Source: Deltaproteobacteria bacterium (GTDB taxonomy: Bacteria; Desulfobacterota; Syntrophorhabdia; Syntrophorhabdales; Syntrophorhabdaceae). From it: 64,000 nt of DNA. Made by a program: the position numbers and the translations under genes. The number at the start of each line of letters is the position of its first letter. Positions within the stretch are counted from its first letter, which is position 1. Positions 9,561 to 17,155 of this stretch are shown here, piece by piece. The notes beneath the pieces were generated by a model that made no database searches, was not told the DNA's origin, and worked only from the letters and a program-made list of their open reading frames with translations. Location: contig JAKLET010000012.1 of NCBI GenBank assembly GCA_022711595.1, forward strand, positions 1 through 64,000. Reading direction: 5' to 3'.

Positions 9561-11642
9561 TCAGGCAATCGAGACCGTTTTCAAGACATCTTTCGTGATC
9601 TTCTGTATCTCAGAAACGGCGAGAAATGAGTCCTTCAATAATTGTTTCTGCCTGGTGTGAAGGTTTGCCGGGTTGATGCTGTTGCTGAAGTCCCGGCCCT
9701 GGTCCAGGTTGTTAAGGTTGTTGTGGATCTTGATGGCCAGGAAGGTCTCAAAGGCCTGTTCGATGAATTCCGACCGGTCGGCGGGGATGACACCCTTTTC
9801 CGCCAGCTTCCTGATCCTCTCGAGGGTGTTGACCTCGGCGATCTCGGCGTGGAAAGCGAGGAGCTTCACGCAGGTGGTCAGCGGCAGGAGCCCGTGTGTC
9901 TTGATATTAACCGTATTCTTGTACTTGCCGTTCTTCTCGACGAGAAAATTCTTGAAAAAGCCGAGGGGAACCGGGATGTCGACGATGGGCTGGGCGAGCA
10001 TTCTCAGGGCGGCCGTATTGCTCCGGAATTCGCCAATGACGTGGGACCTGAGGGTTTCCACGAGCGGTTCGCTGCCGTGGACTGCCCTGAAATCGAGGAA
10101 GGTGTAAATGTCGACGAGATCTTCCCCTTTTTCCGCGCTCACTTGTATCCAGCCTCTCGTTTTGCCCTTCCACGATGCAAGGTCGCCGAAATACCGGGGG
10201 TTCGTGGCCATGATGTTCCCCTTGCACAGGGGGAAGCCGCACAGGTTGAGCCCGTTCACGATCATCTCCGACAGGGCCTTGAAGTATTCCTGTGTTGCCG
10301 ACCCGTCGTTGCCGCCCGCGGGTGTTTCGAAGAGGATGGCGTTGTCCTGGTCGGTGAGCAGGGTCTGCTCTTTCCTCCCTTCGCTGCCCAGGCCGAGCCA
10401 GGCGAAGGGAACGGGCGATTCCCCCATTGCCCCCTCCGAGAGCCTGATGACCTTTTTAACCATCCTGTCGTTGAGCTCGCTGACGATCTTGCATGCGTGC
10501 GAGGCGACGGCACCGTCCACAATGAGCACCCTCAGCACGTTCTCCACATCCTGCCGCAACAGGTTGAGTTCGTCAAAAGTTTTTGCGTCCTCTATGTTCC
10601 GTATGAGGGAAAGCACCTCCCTTCCCCGGAATTTGAGAAGGTCCAGGCTTGTCAGGACTCCCTCGATCCTTCCCGCGCTCATTACGATGAGGGTTTCCCT
10701 GCCGCGTTTCATCATTTCATGGAGGGCGTCAAAAAAATACTTGTCGCCTTCGATGATGCTGCAGTCTCTTTTTATAGCGGCTCCGATGGTCTGCCCGGGA
10801 CTTTCGTGCCTGATGAGGGAGGCCTCGACCAGTTCCTTCAGGCCAAGGGTCCCCAGCAGCCCCCCGTTGCCATCGACGACCACGGCCGTTCTGATGCCTC
10901 CGCCGATGAGCTTGCGGGCGGCCTCCTCCATGGAATCACCCGGTGAAAAGAAAAACTGCACGGGAGAGATAAGGTCTTTCACCCGCCTGGTATAGAGGAA
11001 GGGTTCCACCTGGGCGATCGTCCCGGTACCGGCGGCAAGGAGCCTGGTGAATATCTTTTTGGACTGGCGGATGATCAGTTCATTGAAATAGGCGGCGAGC
11101 CGGGGATGCATCTGTGTCATCGCGGCGAAGGCGTTTTTGTCCTGGGCCAGGCAAAGTGTCTGCTCGATGGCGACCACGGTGGAAGGATGGATGCCGTCGG
11201 ACAGGAGGGCTGTGGCGCCGCAGAAATCCCCTTCGCCGAGAAAACCGATGACCTTTTCTTCGCCGTCCTTTTCCATGAAGATCCGGGCCAGACCGTTTTT
11301 GAGGATGTAAAAGCACTCTCCCGACGTCCCTTCCTTCTGGATCGTTTCTCCCGCTGCAAACTGTTTCCATTCCATGGTCTCGCAGATCTCCCCGCGGCCG
11401 GCGCCGTCAAGACCGCTGAACGGTTCGATGTTTTCCAGGAAAACGGCCTTGTCTGAGAAACGCTCCGATTCGAGGTCGGATTGGAGGTCCAGCGCTCCTT
11501 TGAGGTCAGCGTCCTCCACCGCGCCGATCTCCAGGAGGATCTCACCTATAGGTTTGCCGCTGCCGGCCTGGATCTTCAGCGCCTTTTCGATGTGCTCCTC
11601 CTCGACGCAGCCCTGTTTTTTCAGAATGTCACACACTTTCAT
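9561..11642 (-). CDS. cNMP-binding / CBS / DUF294 nucleotidyltransferase-like signalling protein
   Basis: A 693-residue multidomain cytoplasmic protein. Residues 1-55 resemble the MshEN/GspE N-terminal domain that binds cyclic di-GMP in other proteins (KPIGEILLEIGAVEDADL). Residues ~70-190 form a cyclic-nucleotide-binding barrel (GECFYILKNGLARIF, FGEG-like GEGDFCGATALL). Residues ~215-340 are a CBS pair. Residues ~390-510 are DUF294, related to GlnD nucleotidyltransferases, with GLGSEGRKEQTLLTDQDNA containing the metal-binding DxD. The last ~140 residues are DUF294_C. The architecture suggests a second-messenger-gated nucleotidyltransferase; target unknown. It is monocistronic. Confidence 0.88.
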   Translation of the reverse strand: MKVCDILKKQGCVEEEHIEKALKIQAGSGKPIGEILLEIGAVEDADLKGALDLQSDLESERFSDKAVFLENIEPFSGLDGAGRGEICETMEWKQFAAGETIQKEGTSGECFYILKNGLARIFMEKDGEEKVIGFLGEGDFCGATALLSDGIHPSTVVAIEQTLCLAQDKNAFAAMTQMHPRLAAYFNELIIRQSKKIFTRLLAAGTGTIAQVEPFLYTRRVKDLISPVQFFFSPGDSMEEAARKLIGGGIRTAVVVDGNGGLLGTLGLKELVEASLIRHESPGQTIGAAIKRDCSIIEGDKYFFDALHEMMKRGRETLIVMSAGRIEGVLTSLDLLKFRGREVLSLIRNIEDAKTFDELNLLRQDVENVLRVLIVDGAVASHACKIVSELNDRMVKKVIRLSEGAMGESPVPFAWLGLGSEGRKEQTLLTDQDNAILFETPAGGNDGSATQEYFKALSEMIVNGLNLCGFPLCKGNIMATNPRYFGDLASWKGKTRGWIQVSAEKGEDLVDIYTFLDFRAVHGSEPLVETLRSHVIGEFRSNTAALRMLAQPIVDIPVPLGFFKNFLVEKNGKYKNTVNIKTHGLLPLTTCVKLLAFHAEIAEVNTLERIRKLAEKGVIPADRSEFIEQAFETFLAIKIHNNLNNLDQGRDFSNSINPANLHTRQKQLLKDSFLAVSEIQKITKDVLKTVSIA

Positions 11643-11826
11643 AATGGCCCTCTTCTCACTCGCCCGCCTCTATTTTAAAGGATATTCCACTTTTTGCATT
11701 CTCCTTTAATTCCGAAGAACATTCAACAATATTCTCTTTGAAGCCTTGAACTGCTGAAGCGGCGCCTGATCGTTCAAACCTCATCTTTGCTGTTCAGACG
11801 CTTGAAGTATTCAAGACATTTTTCCA
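11643..11826. repeat. Intergenic region with 9-nt-periodic repeat
   Basis: The divergent gap between the DUF294 gene and the DUF4126 gene contains TTGAACTGCTGAAGCGG and further TTCAAACC/CTTGAAG words at about nine-base spacing, a degenerate member of the 9-nt repeat family seen at 15186, 25951, 31501 and 59924. No clear promoter could be picked out. Confidence 0.45.
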
Positions 11827-11853
11827 TTGACGCCGACATGGATTGAGAAGAAA

Positions 11854-12453
11854 ATGAAAGCTATGGATATAACGCGCGTGCATGCGGAGATGGTCATTGC
11901 GGTACTTACTGGTATAGGATTGAGCGCGGCGTGCGGCTTCAGGATATTTCTTCCTCTTCTTGCACTTAACCTTGCTTCCATGTACGGATATGTCAATCTC
12001 GCCCCCGGATTCGAGTGGATCGGGGGATATCAGGTCACGATAGCCTTTTCTCTGGCGACGGCCCTGGAGATCATCGCGTACTATGTTCCCTGGCTCGATA
12101 ACGTGATGGACACTATCGCCTCACCCGTCAGCATCATTGCGGGTACCATAGTGACGGCATCGCTGGTGACCGACCTGCCGCCTTCACTGAAGTGGACCAT
12201 ATCGATCATCGCGGGCGGCGGGATCGCCGGCCTCCTGCAGGGGGCCACCGTCGCGCTGCGGACGAAATCGTCATTGTTCACCGGCGGTTTGGGAAATGTC
12301 ATCGTTGCCAGCTTTGAACTTGCGGGATCGCTGATCGTGTCGCTTCTCGCCATTGTCATTCCCGTTGCCGCAATCGTTGCCGCCATATTATTTGTCGTCT
12401 ATTGTCTGTTGCTGGCCCGCCGTGTTTTCCTCGGAAAGAAAAGTAAAGGGTGA
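11854..12453 (+). CDS. DUF4126 family inner-membrane protein
   Basis: About 199 residues with five to six hydrophobic helices. The sequence ACGFRIFLPLLAL near the N-terminus followed by glycine-rich membrane segments (SIIAGGGIAGLLQG) is typical of the DUF4126 family of unknown function. The ATG at 11854 is preferred over a TTG at 11827 because GAGAAG lies just upstream. It is divergent from the DUF294 gene and followed by a long non-coding gap. No catalytic residues are evident. Confidence 0.78.
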   Translation: MKAMDITRVHAEMVIAVLTGIGLSAACGFRIFLPLLALNLASMYGYVNLAPGFEWIGGYQVTIAFSLATALEIIAYYVPWLDNVMDTIASPVSIIAGTIVTASLVTDLPPSLKWTISIIAGGGIAGLLQGATVALRTKSSLFTGGLGNVIVASFELAGSLIVSLLAIVIPVAAIVAAILFVVYCLLLARRVFLGKKSKG

Positions 12454-12853
12454 TTCAAAAGAATGGTCTGAATCACTTGAATGCTTCTTTTGTCTTTAGC
12501 GCTCAGCAGCCTGACAGCGGTTCAGGTATTCAAGCTGCTGCAGCCGTCTTTTTGCTTTAATCCCTGAAAACCCTGACTGAGCTTATGCTGTCATTCCACC
12601 AGGTCCCGCCGAGTTTTTTCTGTGTCAGTGAATCGCTGGATTTATTTTATACAGGCACTTTTTCCGCCGAAATTTATATGCTGATAGTATCTGGATGTTG
12701 TCTTGTGTCCGACAACTATGCAGGAAATACTGTCGTTGAGTCCGCTGCCGCCAGGCCATTCTTTGATAAGGACAATCATAGAATATAAGCGATGCGGGGT
12801 CAACGTCCGGGACATGATCCGGTCGTTCCAAAGAATCATGAATACCCGTTATA

Positions 12854-12868
12854 AAGTATAATATACTT
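12854..12868. promoter_or_regulatory. Perfect 15-bp palindrome, probable operator of the XRE regulator
   Basis: AAGTATAATATACTT is a perfect 7-1-7 inverted repeat. Its right end overlaps the first two bases of the -35 box of the promoter for the XRE gene, an ideal place for autorepression. Binding by the adjacent regulator is inferred. Confidence 0.6.
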
Positions 12869-12895
12869 GACAACATGTTCAGTAAAATATACAAT
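12867..12895 (+). promoter_or_regulatory. Sigma-70-type promoter of the XRE / membrane protein operon
   Basis: TTGACA at 12867-12872 and TACAAT at 12890-12895 are separated by exactly 17 bases, near-consensus for housekeeping sigma. The start codon of the XRE gene is about 33 bases further on. Confidence 0.7.
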
Positions 12896-12927
12896 AAGAA
12901 ATATAAATTATACATCTGGTGGTGAGT

Positions 12928-13158
12928 ATGGGCAAATCAGCGGCGCCGTTAAAGATCGTCAACCGATTGCATGTCTTCCGGGCGGAACACCATTTGACCC
13001 AGGAAAGGCTCGCGAAAGAGATCGGGGTAACACGGGCGACAATCGTCGCGATCGAGAAAGGTGATTATAATCCCTCCCTGGGACTTGCCTTTCGTATCGC
13101 CCGGTATTTCAACACCGACATTAATGCCATTTTCACAGTTGAGGAGGAGAACAAATGA
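12928..13158 (+). CDS. XRE-family helix-turn-helix regulator
   Basis: A 76-residue one-domain regulator. The helix-turn-helix spans LTQERLAKEIGVTRATIVAIEKGDYNPSLGLAF, split as two recognisable halves: the scaffold helix TQERLAKEIGV and the recognition helix TRATIVAIEKG. Its stop codon overlaps the start of the next gene (ATGA), so the two are translationally coupled. Such short regulators paired with a membrane protein are common in Firmicutes and deltaproteobacteria. A GGTGAG sits just before the ATG. It probably controls its own promoter through the palindrome upstream. Confidence 0.9.
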   Translation: MGKSAAPLKIVNRLHVFRAEHHLTQERLAKEIGVTRATIVAIEKGDYNPSLGLAFRIARYFNTDINAIFTVEEENK

Positions 13159-13721
13159 AACGGCTGGATGTGATTATTTTGCGGATATTCTTGTGCGGAC
13201 TCCCCGTCCTGGCCGGGATTGCCGTGTTTAACCATTTTTCCGGCGTCAGGGCGCTGTACAATATGAGCGGTTTTCTGTTTGCCATATGGATGATCCTTTC
13301 CGTTTACCTGGGGATCCGCCTGGTGGTGTCCGGGGATTTTCGTGACAGGGTGCTGGTCAGATTGACATTTATAAGGGAGAGGGATGAACGCGAGGTGCTT
13401 TTGACGGGAAAAGCAACAAAAACGGCATTGATGACCTCAATGGCAGTCCTTATCCTGCTGTTCTGCCTCTCGTGTTTCCAGGTGTCCTTTTTTAAACTGC
13501 CTGCAGATAAGGCCATCGACGGGAAAACCCGCGGTTTTTCACTGGGACTGAATTTCTCGTTGTTCAATGATCAAGGGAAAAAAATATCCGAAGAAGTTTC
13601 GGACCGGTACAATGTGTTTTCCTATAACGGATTGCCGTTGTCCAGCTCAACGGTGATCCTTCTTTTGATCGCATGGCAGATCATTTCCTATAATTGTGTA
13701 ATGAAGCGCCTGACGCGATAA
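13155..13721 (+). CDS. Membrane protein partner of the XRE regulator (DUF2178-like)
   Basis: 188 residues with two N-terminal helices (residues 10-30, 38-60), a short charged cytoplasmic loop containing RERDEREVLLTGKATKTAL, a third helix, a ~60-residue extracytoplasmic stretch and a C-terminal helix. The DERE-type loop is typical of DUF2178 membrane proteins encoded beside small XRE regulators. Function is unknown; sensing or anti-regulator roles are guesses. The start overlaps the stop of the preceding gene by four bases. Confidence 0.6.
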   Translation: MKRLDVIILRIFLCGLPVLAGIAVFNHFSGVRALYNMSGFLFAIWMILSVYLGIRLVVSGDFRDRVLVRLTFIRERDEREVLLTGKATKTALMTSMAVLILLFCLSCFQVSFFKLPADKAIDGKTRGFSLGLNFSLFNDQGKKISEEVSDRYNVFSYNGLPLSSSTVILLLIAWQIISYNCVMKRLTR

Positions 13722-13924
13722 AAGTTTGTACAGTATTTATGTCAACCTGGTGTGAAATATTTCGATGAAGATCGGCTATTATGGTTTACATGCATTGATT
13801 GTGTCCATAATAATATATTTATGAATAATTGCCAATCATTAGTGATTTATAAAAAATTAATTACATCATCATATAATGTGCTATAATAATACCCAAAGAA
13901 TTATTTCATAGAATGGGGTGATCG

Positions 13925-14932
13925 ATGGCCATTATAGCGTATCTTTTTGAATTGCAGGATGAAAAGGACACAGTCAGCCAGAGGGCCGCTATTGACGAAC
14001 ACGCCGGAAAGATGAATCTTCGTGTAGACAGCCATATTACTGTCAAGGTTCCCGCACGCAAGGGCGAAAGGAAACGTTGGACGGAGGGGCTGTTTGCGAA
14101 TATGAACAACTGGGACGGGGTGATCGTGGCAGACCTCTGCCTGACCGGATCCAGTGTTGCCGAGGTTGTCGATATTGTCAGCACCCTGTCCGGCAGAGGA
14201 ATACGGCTCATTGCCGTCAGACAGGGCATGGACCTTGGCGGGTCCGCTGATGCTCGTTCGAAGGCCATGGCATCTGTATTCGAGATGCTTTCCAGGCTTG
14301 AAAAAGAGTTTATTTCTGCACGGATCAAGGGAGCCCTTGCAGGCAGGAAAAAGGCCGGGACAGTGCTGGGAAGGCCAAAGGGGAGTATCTCTGCTTCAAA
14401 ACTGGACGATAAAAAGGATATTATCATCGAATATCTGTCGAAAGGGGTCAGTAAGGCATCCCTTGCGCGTATACTTGAGACCTCACCTTCGAACCTGTTG
14501 AGTTATTTGAGGACAAGAAAGATCGAGACGACAAGGAAGGTCAGACAGCGAAAGCCGTCTGAGCCGGCAGTGAGAACAGGCGGTCTGTCCGAAAGTAATG
14601 CGGAAAAAAAGAGTTCAGGGAATGACGGGGCACCGTATCCTGCAGGACAGCAGCGCGTACCGGCGAGAGGCATCGAGGAAACCCATGATGTCGTTCTCTG
14701 CAGGCACTGCGGCAAGAACATCCTTGACCCCAGGACAACAAGCTGTGCCGGCGGGTATGTCGACTACCAGGACAATGAATCCCATCCCCGCGTCCCTTAT
14801 CCAAAGGATGAGAAAGAGCGTTGTCCCAGGTGCGGCGTCGAACCCGGGGGATACCATCATGACGGGTGCTACATGGAGCGTTGTCCCAGGTGCGGCGAAA
14901 GGCTTGTTTCCTGTGCGTGCAAAAAGGTCTGA
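13925..14932 (+). CDS. Serine-recombinase homologue without catalytic residues, fused to zinc ribbons
   Basis: 335 residues. Residues 1-135 align with the catalytic domain of small serine recombinases (Mpi/resolvase type): the end of strand one, the DTVSQRAAI helix, and EFISARIKGALAGRKKAG before the linker are all recognisable. However, the catalytic serine (in RVST) is replaced by leucine in YLFELQDEKD, and the arginine pair of the SRLGRS loop is replaced in ADLCLTGSS. Residues ~140-195 are the helix-turn-helix (VSKASLARILETS). Residues 250-335 contain several CxxC zinc ribbons (CRHCGKN, CPRCGVEPGGYHHDGC, CPRCGE). It is probably a DNA-binding protein, not a recombinase. GGGGTGAT precedes the ATG; the 200 bases upstream are unusually AT-rich. 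Confidence 0.8.
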   Translation: MAIIAYLFELQDEKDTVSQRAAIDEHAGKMNLRVDSHITVKVPARKGERKRWTEGLFANMNNWDGVIVADLCLTGSSVAEVVDIVSTLSGRGIRLIAVRQGMDLGGSADARSKAMASVFEMLSRLEKEFISARIKGALAGRKKAGTVLGRPKGSISASKLDDKKDIIIEYLSKGVSKASLARILETSPSNLLSYLRTRKIETTRKVRQRKPSEPAVRTGGLSESNAEKKSSGNDGAPYPAGQQRVPARGIEETHDVVLCRHCGKNILDPRTTSCAGGYVDYQDNESHPRVPYPKDEKERCPRCGVEPGGYHHDGCYMERCPRCGERLVSCACKKV

Positions 14933-14936
14933 TCTT

Positions 14937-15149
14937 TCAGGGCGGCTGTTTTTTTAAAAAGTGCTGGCACTCGATCCCGGAGCTCAGGTAGACCTCCCGA
15001 GAGGGAATGAGCCGGGATTTAAAGCCCATTGCCTTGCATCCATAAGGGAAACTCTGTTCATAGGTGATGTAGAAATGACCGCACGAAAAGCAGTTGATGC
15101 CTGATTTCCCGCTCTTTTTACCCGTATCGGAAGGGTTTTTCATATTCAT
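14937..15149 (-). CDS. Small cysteine-rich protein, unknown function
   Basis: About 70 residues with the pattern CFSCGHFYITYEQSFPYGC then CKAMGFKSR...C near the end. The pattern (two CxxC-like pairs, aromatic residues, PYGCKAMGFKSR) recurs in short deltaproteobacterial proteins sometimes labelled uracil-DNA-glycosylase-related, a label I cannot support from the sequence. It likely folds round a metal. It converges on the zinc-ribbon recombinase homologue with only four bases between stops. Start choice between 15149 and 15143 is uncertain. Confidence 0.6.
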   Translation of the reverse strand: MNMKNPSDTGKKSGKSGINCFSCGHFYITYEQSFPYGCKAMGFKSRLIPSREVYLSSGIECQHFLKKQPP

Positions 15150-15185
15150 GATTTCTTCGAGTAAAAAAGCAGTTTTTTGATTATT

Positions 15186-15245
15186 GCCTTGAGCGTTCAA
15201 ACGATTCGAGCAGTTCGAGCGGTTTTAACGCTTTTTTTCGCTTCA
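15186..15245. repeat. 9-nt-periodic intergenic repeat
   Basis: GTTCAAACG, ATTCGAGCA, GTTCGAGCG and GTTTTAACG follow one another in perfect 9-base phase (15188-15226), then a T-run and CGCTTCAATCCGC. It belongs to the same degenerate family as sites near 25951, 31501 and 59924, and lies in the gap between two minus-strand genes. Confidence 0.65.
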
Positions 15246-15263
15246 ATCCGCTTTTTCGTATCG

Positions 15264-15710
15264 TTACTTGAGATAACCCTGGTCGTAAGTCTTAAAAGGT
15301 TTGGACCTGTTGTGTGCATTGTACATGAGTTGGTCCGCCGAGTACCACTTGCCGGTTTTTTTGTCAAAAAGCAACAGTACACAACTCCAGTCGGTCGCGT
15401 CGGCCGGGTTTGCCCCTGATGCAGCGTTAAACCTGATTACGGCCGTTCCGACACAGGTGCCGTTGATGATGGGAAGGTCTTTTTCGCCGTAGCCGACAGG
15501 CGGGGCGTGCTGTCCAGTTTTCGTGTTCTGGGAACCGGTCTTGCTGGTGCACTGGCACCGTGTTTTAGCCAAAGAGTATTGGGCGGGCATATTGTAGAGC
15601 GCGATGGGCACGTTGAAGGTGAAGTCCTCGGCGAAACACAGCCCGGTGCTGCCAAGCATCAGGATGCAAACAAGAACGTAATGTTTTATATGCGTGATTT
15701 CTTTAAGCAT
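15264..15710 (-). CDS. Secreted protein of unknown function
   Basis: 148 residues with a clear signal peptide (hydrophobic HYVLVCILMLGSTGLCFA). The mature part has four cysteines, probably forming disulfides, and a segment AVIRFNAASG...WSCVLLLFDKKTGKWYSADQL. I do not recognise the family. AAGGAGGATCT precedes the ATG. It lies 15 bases downstream of another small secreted protein on the same strand, so the two may be co-transcribed. Confidence 0.65.
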   Translation of the reverse strand: MLKEITHIKHYVLVCILMLGSTGLCFAEDFTFNVPIALYNMPAQYSLAKTRCQCTSKTGSQNTKTGQHAPPVGYGEKDLPIINGTCVGTAVIRFNAASGANPADATDWSCVLLLFDKKTGKWYSADQLMYNAHNRSKPFKTYDQGYLK

Positions 15711-15725
15711 AGATCCTCCTTATGC

Positions 15726-16052
15726 TCATTTGACCCCGGTTATGGTGAGCGTTTGAGTGTTGACCGTTACCGGTGAGAACTTTCCCGGAGCGGCGGCGCC
15801 TGTTATCGTGAGGGCCGCGGTGTTGACCGTTACCGGCGAGAACGGCTGGGTGGCGGAGGGCGCACCGGTTATGGTAAATGTCTGTGTATTGATGACCCTG
15901 CCGGCAGAAGGGACGGCCGCGGACCGGGTAGTCCCCGGGTTTGCGGGATTCTTCGCGGCGGGCGCTGATGACCTGGTGGTCAACTGAGCGCCGCATTCGA
16001 GCGAGGCAAACAAAAGCACCGCTGATAACAAAAGGACCGGTCGAAACTTCAT
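15726..16052 (-). CDS. Secreted protein with three short internal repeats
   Basis: 108 residues: a signal peptide (LLLSAVLLFASLECGA), a Ser/Ala/Pro-rich linker, and three copies of a ~21-25-residue unit of the form VNTxxLTITGA...FSP at residues ~53-107. The unit is also repeated at DNA level at 63-base spacing. Such Thr/Val-rich beta units suggest a surface or periplasmic repeat protein. The gene ends within the third unit, so it may be a contracted form of a longer array. It heads a likely two-gene unit with the secreted protein at 15264. Confidence 0.6.
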   Translation of the reverse strand: MKFRPVLLLSAVLLFASLECGAQLTTRSSAPAAKNPANPGTTRSAAVPSAGRVINTQTFTITGAPSATQPFSPVTVNTAALTITGAAAPGKFSPVTVNTQTLTITGVK

Positions 16053-16125
16053 CTCACCTTCAAGGTCACTGGACTTGGAACAGACACATTATTTACATAC
16101 AATTCTGTTTAATTTGCAAGAGGTT

Positions 16126-16641
16126 TTAAGTGGTCCGTTTCCGGTAGAATCCCATCAGTTCGAGGTATTGCTCTCTGATATCGCGGATCAGCAGTATGTC
16201 CCTTTCCTCAATGGTGCGTATGACCCTGGCCGGGGTCCCGACAGCAAGCGACCGAGGGGGGATGATACTTCCCGGGCTCACCACGGATCCCGCACCGACA
16301 ATAGATCCTTCGCCGACCTGTGCGCCGTCAAGGACGACGGCGCCAATACCTATGAGGGCGCCTTTTTTAATCCGGCAACCGTGGGCGACCACGCGGTGAC
16401 CCAGTACCGCGTCGTCCTCAAGAACCACGGGATGACGGTCTTTCACCACGTGGAGCACGCAGGCATCCTGAATGTTGCACCGCGCGCCGATGCGGATGAA
16501 ATTGGTGTCACCCCGGATGATGCTCTGGAACCAGATGTTCGCTCCGGGCCCGATCTCAACGTCGCCGATAATCGTGGCATTGTCGACGATGAATGCCGCC
16601 GGGTCGATCTTCGGATGTTTTCCGTTGAAATCAAGTATCAT
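16126..16641 (-). CDS. Gamma-carbonic anhydrase family protein (left-handed beta helix)
   Basis: About 171 residues made of hexapeptide repeats (e.g. IGDVEIGPGANIWF, IGIGAVVLDGAQVGEGSIVGAG). The metal-site histidines are in place: one in CVLHV and two in GHRVVAHGC, as in YrdA/Cam-type proteins. Members are trimeric zinc or iron proteins; some hydrate CO2, others act in acyl-CoA-linked roles, so activity is not certain. The ATG at 16641 follows AAGGTGAG; a GTG four codons upstream is less likely. It overlaps the 3' end of the HxlR gene by 11 bases and is probably co-transcribed with it. Confidence 0.88.
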   Translation of the reverse strand: MILDFNGKHPKIDPAAFIVDNATIIGDVEIGPGANIWFQSIIRGDTNFIRIGARCNIQDACVLHVVKDRHPVVLEDDAVLGHRVVAHGCRIKKGALIGIGAVVLDGAQVGEGSIVGAGSVVSPGSIIPPRSLAVGTPARVIRTIEERDILLIRDIREQYLELMGFYRKRTT

Positions 16642-16966
16642 GGGTCTTCTCACCTTTTTCCTTTCCGCTGTGTTCTTTTCCCCAGTCCTTGAGTCCCTTG
16701 ATGATCCTGCCCAGTGTCCTGCCCCGCTGGGTCAGTGAATACTCAACCTTCGGCGGCACTTCCGGGTAGACCTTCCTTTCTACAATACCTTCCTGTTCAA
16801 GAAATTTAAGCCGCGCGGACAGGGTCCTGGGGCTGATCCCTGCGAGGGATTTTCGAAGTTCGCCGAAACGCCTGGTGCCGGAGAAAAGATCTCTCAGTAT
16901 GAGCATGGTCCAGCGCCCGCCGATGATGTTGAGCGTTGTTGTCACGGGACAAGTCTTTTCATCCAT
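16631..16966 (-). CDS. HxlR-family winged-helix regulator
   Basis: 111 residues. The HxlR signature is complete: the N-terminal cysteine in KTCPVTTTL, GGRWTMLILRDLFSGTRRFGEL, the recognition helix SPRTLSARLKFLEQEGIVER, and the wing PPKVEYSLTQRG. Some family members sense electrophiles through that cysteine. It is divergent from the acetoacetate-decarboxylase-like gene and overlaps the carbonic anhydrase gene, so either may be a target. ATG 16966 is supported by CAGGTG upstream. Confidence 0.92.
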   Translation of the reverse strand: MDEKTCPVTTTLNIIGGRWTMLILRDLFSGTRRFGELRKSLAGISPRTLSARLKFLEQEGIVERKVYPEVPPKVEYSLTQRGRTLGRIIKGLKDWGKEHSGKEKGEKTHDT

Positions 16967-16986
16967 ACGTTTCACCTGTTGGTATA

Positions 16987-17038
16987 TTTAGTATAACTAT
17001 ATATCAATAATGTAACTACTTGTTTTAGTAAACTATAT
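16987..17038. promoter_or_regulatory. Repeated TAGT-ACTA dyads, likely HxlR operators
   Basis: TTTAGTATAACTATAT (16987-17002) and TTTAGTAAACTATAT (17024-17038) are near-identical direct repeats, each containing a small dyad TAGT-N-ACTA. They lie directly upstream of the HxlR start codon in the divergent intergenic region, where an autoregulated winged-helix dimer would bind. Confidence 0.55.
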
Positions 17039-17070
17039 CGTGATACTGTCTGTCAATGGGGTACAGGAAC

Positions 17071-17100
17071 CGTGAAGCGTAAAGCGTTAGGCGTAAGGTG
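17071..17100. repeat. Short run of the GTAAGGC heptamer repeat
   Basis: GTGAAGC, GTAAAGC, GTTAGGC and GTAAGGT follow in 7-base phase. This is the same unit as the array after pcnB, here in a divergent promoter gap rather than between convergent genes. Confidence 0.6.
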
Positions 17101-17155
17101 ATCCGTACAGATACGTGACACTATTTATATCATTCATAGATTCAGGGGAGGTTTT

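Larger units (their letters stand above)
12454..12927. other. Long intergenic region upstream of the XRE operon
   Basis: This 470-base gap has no convincing gene. Its left part (12501-12545) holds words of the 9-nt repeat family (GGTTCAGGTATTCAAGC). The middle contains short open frames on both strands with no recognisable protein. The right end is AT-rich and carries the operator and promoter described separately. It could include a decayed gene. Confidence 0.5.

Noticed and set aside
12585-12788. 67-codon frame on the plus strand and overlapping frames on the minus strand
   Set aside because: No ribosome site, no recognisable protein, and composition unlike neighbouring genes.
12919-13721. 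Toxin-antitoxin pair
   Set aside because: The second protein is a multi-helix DUF2178-like membrane protein, not a toxin family, and such XRE/membrane pairs are regulatory modules.
13925-14932. Active site-specific recombinase, invertase or phage integrase
   Set aside because: Catalytic serine and arginines are missing, and no inverted crossover sites flank an invertible segment.
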